Positions 24,416-32,935 of a DNA stretch of 37,307 nt are shown here, piece after piece. This DNA is from JBLHOS01 sp047623825 (GTDB lineage Bacteria > Pseudomonadota > Alphaproteobacteria > Rhodobacterales > Rhodobacteraceae): NCBI GenBank assembly GCA_047623825.1, contig JBLHOS010000019.1, forward strand, positions 1 through 37,307. The letters run 5' to 3'. The notes beneath the pieces are model-generated. The model saw nothing but the letters and a program-made list of their open reading frames with translations, was not told the DNA's origin and searched no databases. The position numbers and the translations under genes were made by a program. The stretch's first letter is position 1, and each line of letters opens with the position of its first letter.

Positions 24416-25966
24416 CTAAAAGATTACGGCGGGTAGCCATGTTGCCAAGAACGGCAGCGCCCAGACCAGACTAATCCCGATCGCCTGTAAGCCAATGAAC
24501 GGCACAACGCCGGTATAAATCTGCCCGGTCGTGACCTCCTTGGGGGCCGCGGCGCGCAGATAGAACAGCGAAAATCCAAAGGGTGGGGTCAGGAAACTGG
24601 TCTGCAAGTTGATCGCCAAAAGTACGCCAAGCCAGATCGGATCATGGCCCATCAAGATCAATGTTGGGGCAACCAGTGGCAGAACAATCACTGAAATCTC
24701 AACGAAATCTAGGAAAAATCCCATCACAAAAACCAAAAGCATTACGAAGATAAGCGCCCCGGTTGGCCCGCCGGGTAGGATCGACAGCAGATGGGCAACG
24801 CGTTCGTCGCCGCCAAGCCCGATGAAAACCAATGAAAAGAAGCCTGCCGAAAGGATCGTGGCAAAAATCATCGCGGTCATCGTCAGTGTCGAATTCAGCG
24901 CATCGTGAATAATCTTTTCGCGAAAGGACGCCCGTAGTGCCAGCGCGACAGCGCCAAGCCCGACGACGGCCAGCAGGAAATATATGGCGCCAAGCAGCCA
25001 TTCGAACGCGCCATTGTCATTGCGCTGCAACCGAACCGGAAATACGCCCGCGGCGATGCCCAGCAAAATTAAGGAGACGACCCCGATCATGATCAGCTTG
25101 GGGTTCAGTCCGATCTTGCGTCCCGCCATCAGCAACGCCCCGATTGCACCGACTGAGGCCGCTTCGGTTGGCGTCGCGATGCCGCCCAGAATTGCGCCAA
25201 GTACTGCGAAAATAAGAACCACGGGTGGAAAGATCGCCAGCATCACTTCGCGTCGGCCTGGTCGGATTTGGCCGACATCAGCGGGTGGCATGTCTTGGGG
25301 GCGCAGTGCGCCGCGAATGAGGATGTACAAAAGATAGAGTACGACCAGCACGAAACCCGGAATGATTGCGGCGGCAAAGAACTGACCAACCGACAACGCC
25401 TCAACCGAGAACGTTCCTTGTTCATATTGCGCCTGCTGATAGGCATTCGACATCACGTCGGCCAGAATGATCAGCAGCGTTGAGGGCGGAATGATCTGGC
25501 CAAGTGTGCCTGCGGTGCACACAATCCCTGACGCGACGGCCGGGTTATATCCGGCACGCAGCATCGTGGGCAGCGCGATCATACCCATGGCCACCACTGT
25601 GGCACCAACAATACCCGTAGATGCGGCCAGCAGCGCACCGACCAGAACCACCGAAATGCCTAAACCTCCACGCAATTGGCCAAAGCTACGGCCCATTGTG
25701 TCCAGAAGCTCCTCGGCGATTTTGCTTTTCTCTAGGATGGCCCCCATCAGAACGAAAACTGGAATGGCGATCAGCACCTGATTGCCGATCAGGCCATAGG
25801 CGCGTTGCGACAGCGCACCCAAAAGCGTGATGTCCATGACCCCAAGCGACCAGCCCAGATAGGCGAAGGCCACGGCAACACCGGCGATGCTGAACGAGAC
25901 TGGAAAGCCGGACAGGATCGCGATCATAAGGCCCGCAAACATGATCAGATCAAGATATTCGGTCAT
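24416..25966 (-). CDS. dctM: TRAP transporter large permease (DctM type) with extra internal segment
   Basis: Sodium-coupled TRAP permease subunit of the inner membrane. Family stretches are visible, including GFPVSFSIAGVA, AIPVFVLMGAIL, CTAGTLGQIIPPSTLLIIL, GGIATPTEAASVGAIGAL and LQTSFLTPPFGFSLFYL. At 516 aa it is longer than the usual ~430 aa. About 80 extra residues with two or three hydrophobic segments lie after TEAASVGAIGALLMAG (about residues 275-360). Last gene of dctP-dctQ-dctM, its start overlapping dctQ by 4 bp. The gene symbol denotes the family, not dicarboxylate specificity. Confidence 0.92.
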   Translation of the reverse strand: MTEYLDLIMFAGLMIAILSGFPVSFSIAGVAVAFAYLGWSLGVMDITLLGALSQRAYGLIGNQVLIAIPVFVLMGAILEKSKIAEELLDTMGRSFGQLRGGLGISVVLVGALLAASTGIVGATVVAMGMIALPTMLRAGYNPAVASGIVCTAGTLGQIIPPSTLLIILADVMSNAYQQAQYEQGTFSVEALSVGQFFAAAIIPGFVLVVLYLLYILIRGALRPQDMPPADVGQIRPGRREVMLAIFPPVVLIFAVLGAILGGIATPTEAASVGAIGALLMAGRKIGLNPKLIMIGVVSLILLGIAAGVFPVRLQRNDNGAFEWLLGAIYFLLAVVGLGAVALALRASFREKIIHDALNSTLTMTAMIFATILSAGFFSLVFIGLGGDERVAHLLSILPGGPTGALIFVMLLVFVMGFFLDFVEISVIVLPLVAPTLILMGHDPIWLGVLLAINLQTSFLTPPFGFSLFYLRAAAPKEVTTGQIYTGVVPFIGLQAIGISLVWALPFLATWLPAVIF

Positions 25967-26460
25967 GATGCGTCTCCGTGCCTAAAAAGGCGCAGCAATA
26001 TCGACAGCGACTGCAATAAGATTAAAATGCAAAACGCTGGGATCAGCGTCTTGAGCAGGAAAACGGCCTCGATCCCACCAACGGAAATCGGACCCTCAAG
26101 GATCCTCCATGAATTTCGGACCGAGGGCCACGACCAATATAAAAGCACCGTCATCGAGGGCAGCAACAAGAACAAATGGCCAAAAATATCTATGCGGCGC
26201 CGTGTTCGCGCGCTGACCTTGGCATAGAACACATCAACGCGGACATGCTTGTCTACCAGAAGAGTAAACCCTGCCCCCAGCATGAACAGGGTGGCATGCA
26301 TGTAGAGCACGCTTTCCTGTGCCGCGATCGAATTGAAGCCAAAGACATAGCGGCCAATGACGATGCAGAATTGCACAAGGACCATAAAAAGCGCCAGCCA
26401 CCGGACCGCGCTGGCAACGTGGCGGTTCATCTGGTCAATCGCATCTGCAATTTTAAGCAT
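25963..26460 (-). CDS. dctQ: TRAP transporter small permease (DctQ type)
   Basis: A 165-aa membrane protein with four predicted segments (WLALFMVLVQFCIVIGRYVF, ESVLYMHATLFMLGAGFTLL, HLFLLLPSMTVLLYW, AVFLLKTLIPAFCILILLQSL). The GRYVFGFNSIAAQE and LVDKHVRVDVFY stretches are hallmarks of DctQ. It forms the membrane complex with the large permease. It lies behind a hairpin after the binding-protein gene and overlaps dctM by 4 bp. Confidence 0.9.
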   Translation of the reverse strand: MLKIADAIDQMNRHVASAVRWLALFMVLVQFCIVIGRYVFGFNSIAAQESVLYMHATLFMLGAGFTLLVDKHVRVDVFYAKVSARTRRRIDIFGHLFLLLPSMTVLLYWSWPSVRNSWRILEGPISVGGIEAVFLLKTLIPAFCILILLQSLSILLRLFRHGDAS

Positions 26461-26484
26461 CGCCTAGTCCCCTCATGTGACTGA

Positions 26485-26514
26485 TGCGGTGCGCGACACA
26501 GGCCGCGCACCGCA
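26485..26514 (-). terminator. Intercistronic hairpin between dctP and dctQ
   Basis: Perfect 11-bp GC-rich stem (26485-26495 with 26504-26514, 8-nt loop), 6 nt after the dctP stop in the direction of transcription. There is no T-run, so mRNA 3'-end protection or partial termination is likelier than full termination. Confidence 0.65.
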
Positions 26515-26520
26515 GGGTCA

Positions 26521-27606
26521 TTAGTAGCCGAGGACGCCGGCACGGGCGTTCATCTGCCCATTGTCGGCATAAGACATGTAGCCACCAACCAAATCGCGAT
26601 AGGCGATAAAGCTTTCGGTGATGCGGACCACCAGCTCATCGTCATCTGCCAGATACTCCTGCATGATTTCGCCAGCGGCAACGCCCATTGCGGCGATCAC
26701 ATCATCGGGCAATTTGCGAACCTGAACGCCGTGCTCCTCAACCAAAGTCTGGAGGGATTGCGCATGCTTGGTCATGTATTCGGTCCACACAGGGTTATAG
26801 AGACCCAGACAGGCTTGGGTCACCACTTCTTGCAGATCCTCGGGCAATTCAGCAAAGACATCTGCGTTTACGCCGCACTCTTCGGCGGACGATGGCTCTC
26901 CGACACCGGGCCAATAATAGTAAGGCGCGACTTGATAATAACCCAGGGCGGAGTCTGTCCACGGGCCGATGAATTCACCTGCATCCAATGCACCTGATTG
27001 CAGGGCTTGGAACATCGCAGGGCCACTCATGGCTTCTGCGGCCATGCCCAGCTTTGCCGCCATTTGGGACGCAATGCCGGTTGTACGGAACTTCAGACCC
27101 CTAAGGTCTTCGACTGAATTGATTTCGGTCTTGAACCAGCCTGCCCATTGTGGACCAGAGTTGCCGCACAAGAACGGTTTGATGCCAAAGCGACCGTACA
27201 TTTCATCATACAGGGCTTGGCCACCACCGTGATACATCCAGCCGAATTGTTCGTCGGCACGCAGGCCAAAGGGCTGTGATCCAAACAGCAAAATGCCCTT
27301 GGATTTCGATCCCCAATAGGCAGGAACTGCGTGGTAAAGCTCGGCTGTGCCCTCAGACACTGCATCGAACACGCCATTGCCGGGCACAAGTTCACCAGCA
27401 GCATACAGCGTCACGTTGATCCGCCCGCCCGAAAGTGTGGTGATCCGATCAGCTAGCGTTTGTGCCGCAACACCGGGTCCGGGCAGGTTCTTGGGCCATG
27501 CGGAAACCAATTTCCAGTTGCGCACGTCCTGCGCAATCGCAGGTGCCGCTAGCGTTGTTGCCGCAGCACCAATACCGGCCGCTGCGAGAAATTTACGTCG
27601 ATCCAT
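26521..27606 (-). CDS. dctP: TRAP transporter substrate-binding protein (DctP type)
   Basis: Periplasmic capture protein, 361 aa from the ATG at 27606 (MDRRKFLAAAG), which has AAGGAG 8 nt upstream. A start at 27651 would add 15 polar residues before the signal and is rejected. The N-terminus is a twin-arginine-like signal ending APAIAQ. The mature protein shows NWKLVSAWPKNLPGPG, as in TakP-like (2-oxo acid) and related binders, and LRGLKFRTTG with the conserved Arg that usually binds a carboxylate, so an organic acid ligand is likely. It lies 76 nt after hutU on the same strand with no obvious terminator between, which suggests a link with histidine breakdown. Confidence 0.9.
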   Translation of the reverse strand: MDRRKFLAAAGIGAAATTLAAPAIAQDVRNWKLVSAWPKNLPGPGVAAQTLADRITTLSGGRINVTLYAAGELVPGNGVFDAVSEGTAELYHAVPAYWGSKSKGILLFGSQPFGLRADEQFGWMYHGGGQALYDEMYGRFGIKPFLCGNSGPQWAGWFKTEINSVEDLRGLKFRTTGIASQMAAKLGMAAEAMSGPAMFQALQSGALDAGEFIGPWTDSALGYYQVAPYYYWPGVGEPSSAEECGVNADVFAELPEDLQEVVTQACLGLYNPVWTEYMTKHAQSLQTLVEEHGVQVRKLPDDVIAAMGVAAGEIMQEYLADDDELVVRITESFIAYRDLVGGYMSYADNGQMNARAGVLGY

Positions 27607-27682
27607 GTTCTGTTCTCCTTGTTGGATGCTGGATAAGTTAGATTTGCTCATGGCCGTCTAGCGCGGCATTGAGGAGGTTTGC

Positions 27683-29356
27683 TTAGGTCGGTAAAATGCG
27701 GGGCAATCGTAGGCCATGCTCACGGGCGCAATCTATTGCCTCTTCGTATCCGGCATCGGCGTGGCGCCATACGCCACTGGCTGGATCATTCCAAAGAACA
27801 CGCTCAATCCGCTTGGCGGCCTCTGGTGTGCCGTCAGCACAAATCACGACACCGGAATGTTGGCTAAAGCCCATGCCAACTCCGCCGCCGTGGTGAATAC
27901 TGACCCACGTGGCACCACTGGCCGTGTTGACCAGCGCATTCAGCAACGGCCAGTCGCTGACAGCGTCTGATCCATCTTTCATCGCCTCAGTCTCGCGGTT
28001 CGGTGATGCGACTGAGCCACTGTCAAGGTGGTCGCGGCCGATTACGATCGGCGCTTTCAGCTCACCGCTGGCAACCATTTCGTTGAACGCCAGCCCCGCG
28101 CGGTGTCGATCGCCCAAACCGATCCAGCAAATCCGCGCTGGTAAACCTTGGAATGCAATCCGCTCGCGCGCCATATCAAGCCAATTGTGCAGGTCTGTGT
28201 TCTCGGGAAACAGCTCCTTCATTTTGGCGTCGGTCTTGTAGATGTCCTCGGGATCACCCGACAGGGCCACCCAACGGAATGGGCCGATGCCCCGGCAAAA
28301 TAGTGGGCGGATATAGGCTGGCACAAAACCGGGGAACGCAAACGCGTTCTCTAGGCCTTCATCCAGCGCCACTTGGCGGATGTTGTTACCGTAATCCAGC
28401 GTCGGCACACCCGCGTTCCAGAAATCCAACATCGCGGAGACCTGAATTTTCATGCTGGCGCGGGCGGCTTTTTCAACAGCCTTGGGATCGCTTTCGCGTT
28501 TGTCGCGCCACTGTGCCATGGTCCAGCCTTGCGGCAGATACCCATTGATCGGGTCATGGGCGCTGGTCTGGTCGGTCACCATGTCCGGGCGCACGCCGCG
28601 GCGGTAAAGTTCCGGAAAAATATCAGCGGCATTGCCCAGCAGACCGACCGACTTGGCCTCACCTGCTTTTGTCCAACGCTCGATCATCTCAAGCGCTTCG
28701 TCTAGCGTATTGGCGCGCTCATCTACATAGTTGGTCCGCAGGCGGAAATCGATGCTTTCGGAATTGCACTCCACCGCAAGGCAACAGGCCCCTGCCATCA
28801 CTGCGGCAAGCGGTTGCGCCCCGCCCATCCCGCCAAGGCCGCCGGTCAGGATCCACTTGCCTGTCAGATCACCGCCATAGTGTTGGCGACCCGCCTCAAC
28901 GAAGGTCTCATAAGTGCCTTGAACGATCCCTTGGGACCCAATGTAGATCCATGAGCCCGCAGTCATCTGGCCATACATCGCCAGACCCTTTTTATCGAGT
29001 TCGTTGAAATGGTCCCAAGTGGCCCAATGCGGCACAAGGTTGGAGTTGGCGATCAAAACGCGTGGCGCATCAGTGTGGGTCTTGATGATGGCAATGGGTT
29101 TGCCTGATTGAACGACCAGCGTCTCATCAGCCTCAAGGTTTGTAAGGCTGTCGACGATGGCATCAAAATCCTGCCATGTCCGTGCCGCACGCCCGATGCC
29201 GCCGTAAACCACCAACTCGTGGGGGTTCTCGGCAACATCGGGGTGCAGGTTGTTCATCAGCATCCGCAAGGGGGCTTCGGTCTGCCAGCTTTTGGCCGTC
29301 AGTTTCGTCCCAGTGGGTGGGTAAATGTCGCGGGTATTTTTGCGGGGGTCACTCAT
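27683..29356 (-). CDS. hutU: Urocanate hydratase
   Basis: Second step of histidine degradation: urocanate to imidazolonepropionate, using tightly bound NAD as electrophile. The 557-aa length equals that of known bacterial urocanases. Visible hallmarks: MLMNNLHPDVAENPHELVVYGGIGRAARTW, GKWILTGGLGGMGGAQPLA (NAD-binding glycine-rich stretch), NMTDQTSAHDP-like MVTDQTSAHDPINGYLP and YADAGYEEAID near the end. The ATG overlaps the hutG stop by 4 bp. It is the last enzyme gene of hutIHGU. Confidence 0.97.
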   Translation of the reverse strand: MSDPRKNTRDIYPPTGTKLTAKSWQTEAPLRMLMNNLHPDVAENPHELVVYGGIGRAARTWQDFDAIVDSLTNLEADETLVVQSGKPIAIIKTHTDAPRVLIANSNLVPHWATWDHFNELDKKGLAMYGQMTAGSWIYIGSQGIVQGTYETFVEAGRQHYGGDLTGKWILTGGLGGMGGAQPLAAVMAGACCLAVECNSESIDFRLRTNYVDERANTLDEALEMIERWTKAGEAKSVGLLGNAADIFPELYRRGVRPDMVTDQTSAHDPINGYLPQGWTMAQWRDKRESDPKAVEKAARASMKIQVSAMLDFWNAGVPTLDYGNNIRQVALDEGLENAFAFPGFVPAYIRPLFCRGIGPFRWVALSGDPEDIYKTDAKMKELFPENTDLHNWLDMARERIAFQGLPARICWIGLGDRHRAGLAFNEMVASGELKAPIVIGRDHLDSGSVASPNRETEAMKDGSDAVSDWPLLNALVNTASGATWVSIHHGGGVGMGFSQHSGVVICADGTPEAAKRIERVLWNDPASGVWRHADAGYEEAIDCAREHGLRLPRILPT

Positions 29357-30141
29357 CGGGGCTTCCAGTCGGATAGGGTTGTTAGGATCGTTTTCAGGTG
29401 GGGGCGCAGACGTGCGGCGCGCGCGCCATCATAGGCCCAAGGCGGATGCTCAACCATGTAGGTTGACTGTGCCAGTTCCATTTGGATGGCATGAACCCCG
29501 CGCGCAGGTTGACCGTAATGGCGCGTCGTCCAACCACCTTTGAACCGACCGTTAACAATGGCCGAATGATCCACAGCGGCCTCGCAAATGCGCTGAACAA
29601 CCGCCCCAATCTCGGGCGCACAAGACACGCCGGAATTGGTTCCAATGTTGAAATCAGGTAAAGTTTCATTGAACAAAAATGGGATGTGCGACCGGATTGA
29701 ATGGCAGTCATACAGGATTGCAAAGCCATGTTTGGCCGTGATCCGTGCCAGTTCCGCCGTAAGGGCCGCGTGATAGGGTGCATGGAATGTGGCGCATCTG
29801 CGATCAATCTCGGCGGCGTCGGGGATTTGACCATCAAGGTAGATCGGCTGGCCATCAAAATCGGTGATTGGGCAAAGGTCGGTTGTGTTTTGGCCGGGAT
29901 AAAGGCTGCCCCCCGCTGGGTCGCGGTTTACGTCAATGACGTAGCGGTGGATATTTGTGCGAACGGTTGTGATGCCCGGAACCAAATTGGCGTAAAGGCG
30001 TTCAATATGCCAATCGGTGTCGGCAATCGCATGACCGGTTGCGTTCAGGCGGGACAGGCAGTCGGGCGGTATGTCCGTGCCGGTATGCGGCAAGCCAAGA
30101 ACAAGCGGGCTATCGCCGTGGACGACCTCAATAAGGTTCAA
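29353..30141 (-). CDS. hutG: N-formylglutamate amidohydrolase (deformylase)
   Basis: Last step of the five-step histidine pathway: N-formylglutamate to glutamate and formate. A 262-aa FGase-family protein with PLVLGLPHTGTDIP, the metal-site YDCHSIRSHIPFLF and NGRFKGGWTTRHYGQP. Together with HutF across the divergent promoter it defines the deiminase/formylglutamate branch rather than direct formiminoglutamase. Start overlaps the hutH stop; stop overlaps the hutU start. Confidence 0.94.
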   Translation of the reverse strand: MNLIEVVHGDSPLVLGLPHTGTDIPPDCLSRLNATGHAIADTDWHIERLYANLVPGITTVRTNIHRYVIDVNRDPAGGSLYPGQNTTDLCPITDFDGQPIYLDGQIPDAAEIDRRCATFHAPYHAALTAELARITAKHGFAILYDCHSIRSHIPFLFNETLPDFNIGTNSGVSCAPEIGAVVQRICEAAVDHSAIVNGRFKGGWTTRHYGQPARGVHAIQMELAQSTYMVEHPPWAYDGARAARLRPHLKTILTTLSDWKPR

Positions 30142-31664
30142 ACGGTCATCTCCAGTCCTGCGGCCAGTGAAATGGCATCGTTGAGGACAAGCTCTGCGGC
30201 GCGTTTGATATCCCCGGCAAGATAACGGTCTTGTTGCAGTGTCGGGACAGTATCACGCAAGATCGCCATCGCGTCTTGCAACGGATCGGACGTGATCAAG
30301 GGCGCGCGCTGTTCAATACCTTGTGCAGCACAAATCGCCTCAATCCCCAATATGACTGACAGGTTGGCGGTCATCCGTTTCAACCGCCGCGCGCCGTGGG
30401 CCGCCATGCTGACGTGATCTTCCTGATTTGCAGATGTCGGTGTGCTGTCAGTTGAGCATGGATTGGCAAGGTGCTTGTTCTCACTCATTAGGGCCGCGGT
30501 GGTGACTTCAGCAATCATAAGGCCCGAATTCAGCCCCGGTTCTGGGGTGAGAAACGGCGGCAGATCAAACGATAAGGTCGGGTCCACCATCAGCGCCACC
30601 CGGCGTTGTGAGATGGCCCCAATTTCTGCGAGTGCTATGGCGATCTGATCGGCCGCAAAGGCCACTGGTTCTGCATGAAAATTTCCGCCCGATAGGATTT
30701 CGCCGGTTTGCACGATCACCAACGGGTTATCAGTGACGGCGTTCGCCTCAACCTCCAAGGTGCGTGCGGCAAAGCGTAAAAGATCAATCGCGGCCCCGGT
30801 CACTTGCGGCTGACAACGAATGCAATATGGATCTTGAACGCGCGTATCCTCGTCACGATGGCTTTCGCGAATGATACTTCCCTCAAGCAGCATGGTCATG
30901 GCATGCGCCACGTCAATTTGCCCCTGATGTCCGCGTAGGGCATGAATTGCGGGGTTAAGGGGCGCGGTTGAGCCCATGATGGCGTCTGTCGACATTGCCG
31001 AGGTGACAACGGCGGCACGTGCTGCGCGCCAACCCTCAAACAATCCGGCCAATGCGCAGGCGGTAGAGAATTGTGTGCCGTTGATCAGCGCCAGCCCCTC
31101 TTTGGGGCCAAGGATGACCGGCGTCAGACCTGCCCGTGTCAGGGCTTCGCCGCCGGGCATGACAGTCCCGTCTAACAAGGCTTCAGCTTCGCCAATCATC
31201 ACGGCTGCCATATGGGCCAGCGGCGCAAGGTCGCCAGACGCGCCTACCGAACCCTGCACTGGAATGACCGGCATAACGCCGCGCGCAAGCATCGCTTCGA
31301 GCAAGGCACAAATCTCCCAACGCACACCAGACGCGCCGCGCCCAAGCGATAAAAGCTTTAGCGCCATCATCAGACGTACTGTTGCGGGTTCAAGGCTGTC
31401 GCCGACGCCGCAGCAATGGGATAAGATAAGATTGCGCTGAAGGGTCTCGGTGTCTTGTGGTGCAATCCTGACGGAGGCCAGTTTGCCAAAGCCCGTGTTG
31501 ACGCCGTAGACTGGCATATCACCCTGTGCGGCCTTGGCTATAATGGCCGCTGACGCGTCGATTGCGGACCGCGCTGCGGGATCAAGCTGGACCGCGCGAT
31601 TGGTCCGCCAGACGGTTTCAAGCTCTGCCAATGATGTGGCGCCGGGAATCAGCATAACGTTCAT
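30138..31664 (-). CDS. hutH: Histidine ammonia-lyase
   Basis: First step: L-histidine to urocanate and ammonia. The MIO cofactor triad A142-S143-G144 (in GSVGASGDLAPLAH) has the same numbering as known bacterial HutH. YGVNTGFGKLA with the catalytic Tyr, the NGTQFSTACAL stretch and TSANQEDHVSMAAH are also present. The 508-aa length is normal. Start ATG at 31664 overlaps the hutI stop; an ATG three codons later is possible. Confidence 0.97.
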   Translation of the reverse strand: MNVMLIPGATSLAELETVWRTNRAVQLDPAARSAIDASAAIIAKAAQGDMPVYGVNTGFGKLASVRIAPQDTETLQRNLILSHCCGVGDSLEPATVRLMMALKLLSLGRGASGVRWEICALLEAMLARGVMPVIPVQGSVGASGDLAPLAHMAAVMIGEAEALLDGTVMPGGEALTRAGLTPVILGPKEGLALINGTQFSTACALAGLFEGWRAARAAVVTSAMSTDAIMGSTAPLNPAIHALRGHQGQIDVAHAMTMLLEGSIIRESHRDEDTRVQDPYCIRCQPQVTGAAIDLLRFAARTLEVEANAVTDNPLVIVQTGEILSGGNFHAEPVAFAADQIAIALAEIGAISQRRVALMVDPTLSFDLPPFLTPEPGLNSGLMIAEVTTAALMSENKHLANPCSTDSTPTSANQEDHVSMAAHGARRLKRMTANLSVILGIEAICAAQGIEQRAPLITSDPLQDAMAILRDTVPTLQQDRYLAGDIKRAAELVLNDAISLAAGLEMTV

Positions 31665-32863
31665 ATCGCACCTGCGAAAATACGGTGATGCAGCGGATTT
31701 ATTCCGATGCCATAAGACAGCTCAGCGGGGTCTGTGACCTCCCAGATTGCAAGGTCAGCCCGCAGTCCCGCAGCCAAGATGCCGCGATCGCCCAAGCCAA
31801 GCGCCTTGGCCGCATTCCGTGTGGTTCCCGCCAGCGCCTCAGCTGGGGTCATCCGAAACAACGTGCACGCCATATTCATTGCCAACAACAGCGATCCGAG
31901 CGGCGATGAGCCGGGGTTCCAATCAGTTGCGACCGCCATCGCGACACCATGGTCGCGGAACGCCTGAATAGGGGGGGGCTTCGTCTCATGGATTGTATAA
32001 AATGCGCCGGGCAGGATCACCGCGACAGTCCCTGACGCGGCAAGGGCCGCCGCATCCGTCTCATTTGCATATTCCACATGATCGGCTGAAAGCGCCCCGT
32101 ATTGGCCGGCCAATGCGGTGCCCCCAATATGGCTAAGCTGTTCTGCGTGCAGCTTGACCGGAAGGCCAAGTTCCCTTGCCTTGTCAAACACGCGGGCAAT
32201 CTGTGTGGTGTCAAATGCGATCCCTTCGCAGAAACCATCGACCGCATCCACAAGACCTTCAGCATGCGCTGCCTCTAGCGCGGGTAGGCAAATTTGATCA
32301 ATGTAGGCGTCCGCGTCAGCACCCGCAGGAACCGCATGAGCGCCCAGAAAACTTGTTACGACCCGAATGGGGCGGTGTTTGCCGATCGCCCGCGCAACGC
32401 GCAGCATTTTTAGCTCAGTTTCCAGATCCAGCCCATATCCGGACTTAATCTCAACAGTTCCCACCCCTTGCGCAATCAATGCGTCAACACGCACTAGCGC
32501 CTGTATCAGCAGCAAATCTTGTGTCGCATCGCGGGTTGCGGCCACCGTCGAGACAATCCCCCCACCTGCACGGGCGACTTCTTCATAGGTGGCACCATTC
32601 AGGCGCATCTCAAATTCACGCGCGCGGTTGCCGCCGTGCACGATATGGGTGTGACAATCGATTAAGGCTGGTGTGATCAGGCGTCCGTTATACGTCTGAC
32701 GCGTCAGTTCAGCATACTCTGACGGTAGATCTGATGCAGGGCCGACCCACACAATTGTGTCGCCCGACACAACCAATGCCGCGTCCGGAATTAAACCGTA
32801 TCCATTTTCACTATCGGCCATCGTTGCGGCGGTAACATCGGAGATGACGAATGAGGCTGGCAT
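31661..32863 (-). CDS. hutI: Imidazolonepropionase
   Basis: Third step: opens the imidazolone ring to N-formimidoylglutamate. An amidohydrolase-superfamily metalloenzyme with DCHTHIVHGGNRAREFEMRLNGATY (first two metal His residues and substrate Arg), KSGYGLDLETELKML, KLHAEQLSHIGG and ATDWNPGSSP. I chose the ATG at 32863 (MPASFV, 400 aa) because AAGGAG stands 5 nt before it; ATGs at 32890 and 32884 fall in the promoter palindrome region. First gene of the minus-strand hut operon. Confidence 0.95.
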   Translation of the reverse strand: MPASFVISDVTAATMADSENGYGLIPDAALVVSGDTIVWVGPASDLPSEYAELTRQTYNGRLITPALIDCHTHIVHGGNRAREFEMRLNGATYEEVARAGGGIVSTVAATRDATQDLLLIQALVRVDALIAQGVGTVEIKSGYGLDLETELKMLRVARAIGKHRPIRVVTSFLGAHAVPAGADADAYIDQICLPALEAAHAEGLVDAVDGFCEGIAFDTTQIARVFDKARELGLPVKLHAEQLSHIGGTALAGQYGALSADHVEYANETDAAALAASGTVAVILPGAFYTIHETKPPPIQAFRDHGVAMAVATDWNPGSSPLGSLLLAMNMACTLFRMTPAEALAGTTRNAAKALGLGDRGILAAGLRADLAIWEVTDPAELSYGIGINPLHHRIFAGAI

Positions 32864-32886
32864 CAAGGCTCCTTGCTTAAGCATGC

Positions 32887-32922
32887 ACATATAATTAATA
32901 TGTAGTTACATATTTTTGTCAA
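32887..32922. promoter_or_regulatory. hutI promoter with two overlapping palindromes, probable HutC operators
   Basis: The 72-bp region between divergent hutI and hutF holds two overlapping palindromes: ACATAT-N5-ATATGT (32887-32903) and ATATGTA-N2-TACATAT (32898-32913). On the minus strand a perfect TTGACA (32922-32917) stands 16-17 nt from TATTAAT, giving a hutI promoter whose -10 lies in the palindromes. A plus-strand TATAAT (32890-32895) may be the hutF -10. GntR/HutC proteins bind such GTA-TAC palindromes. Confidence 0.75.
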
Positions 32923-32935
32923 CGGAGTTATATCT

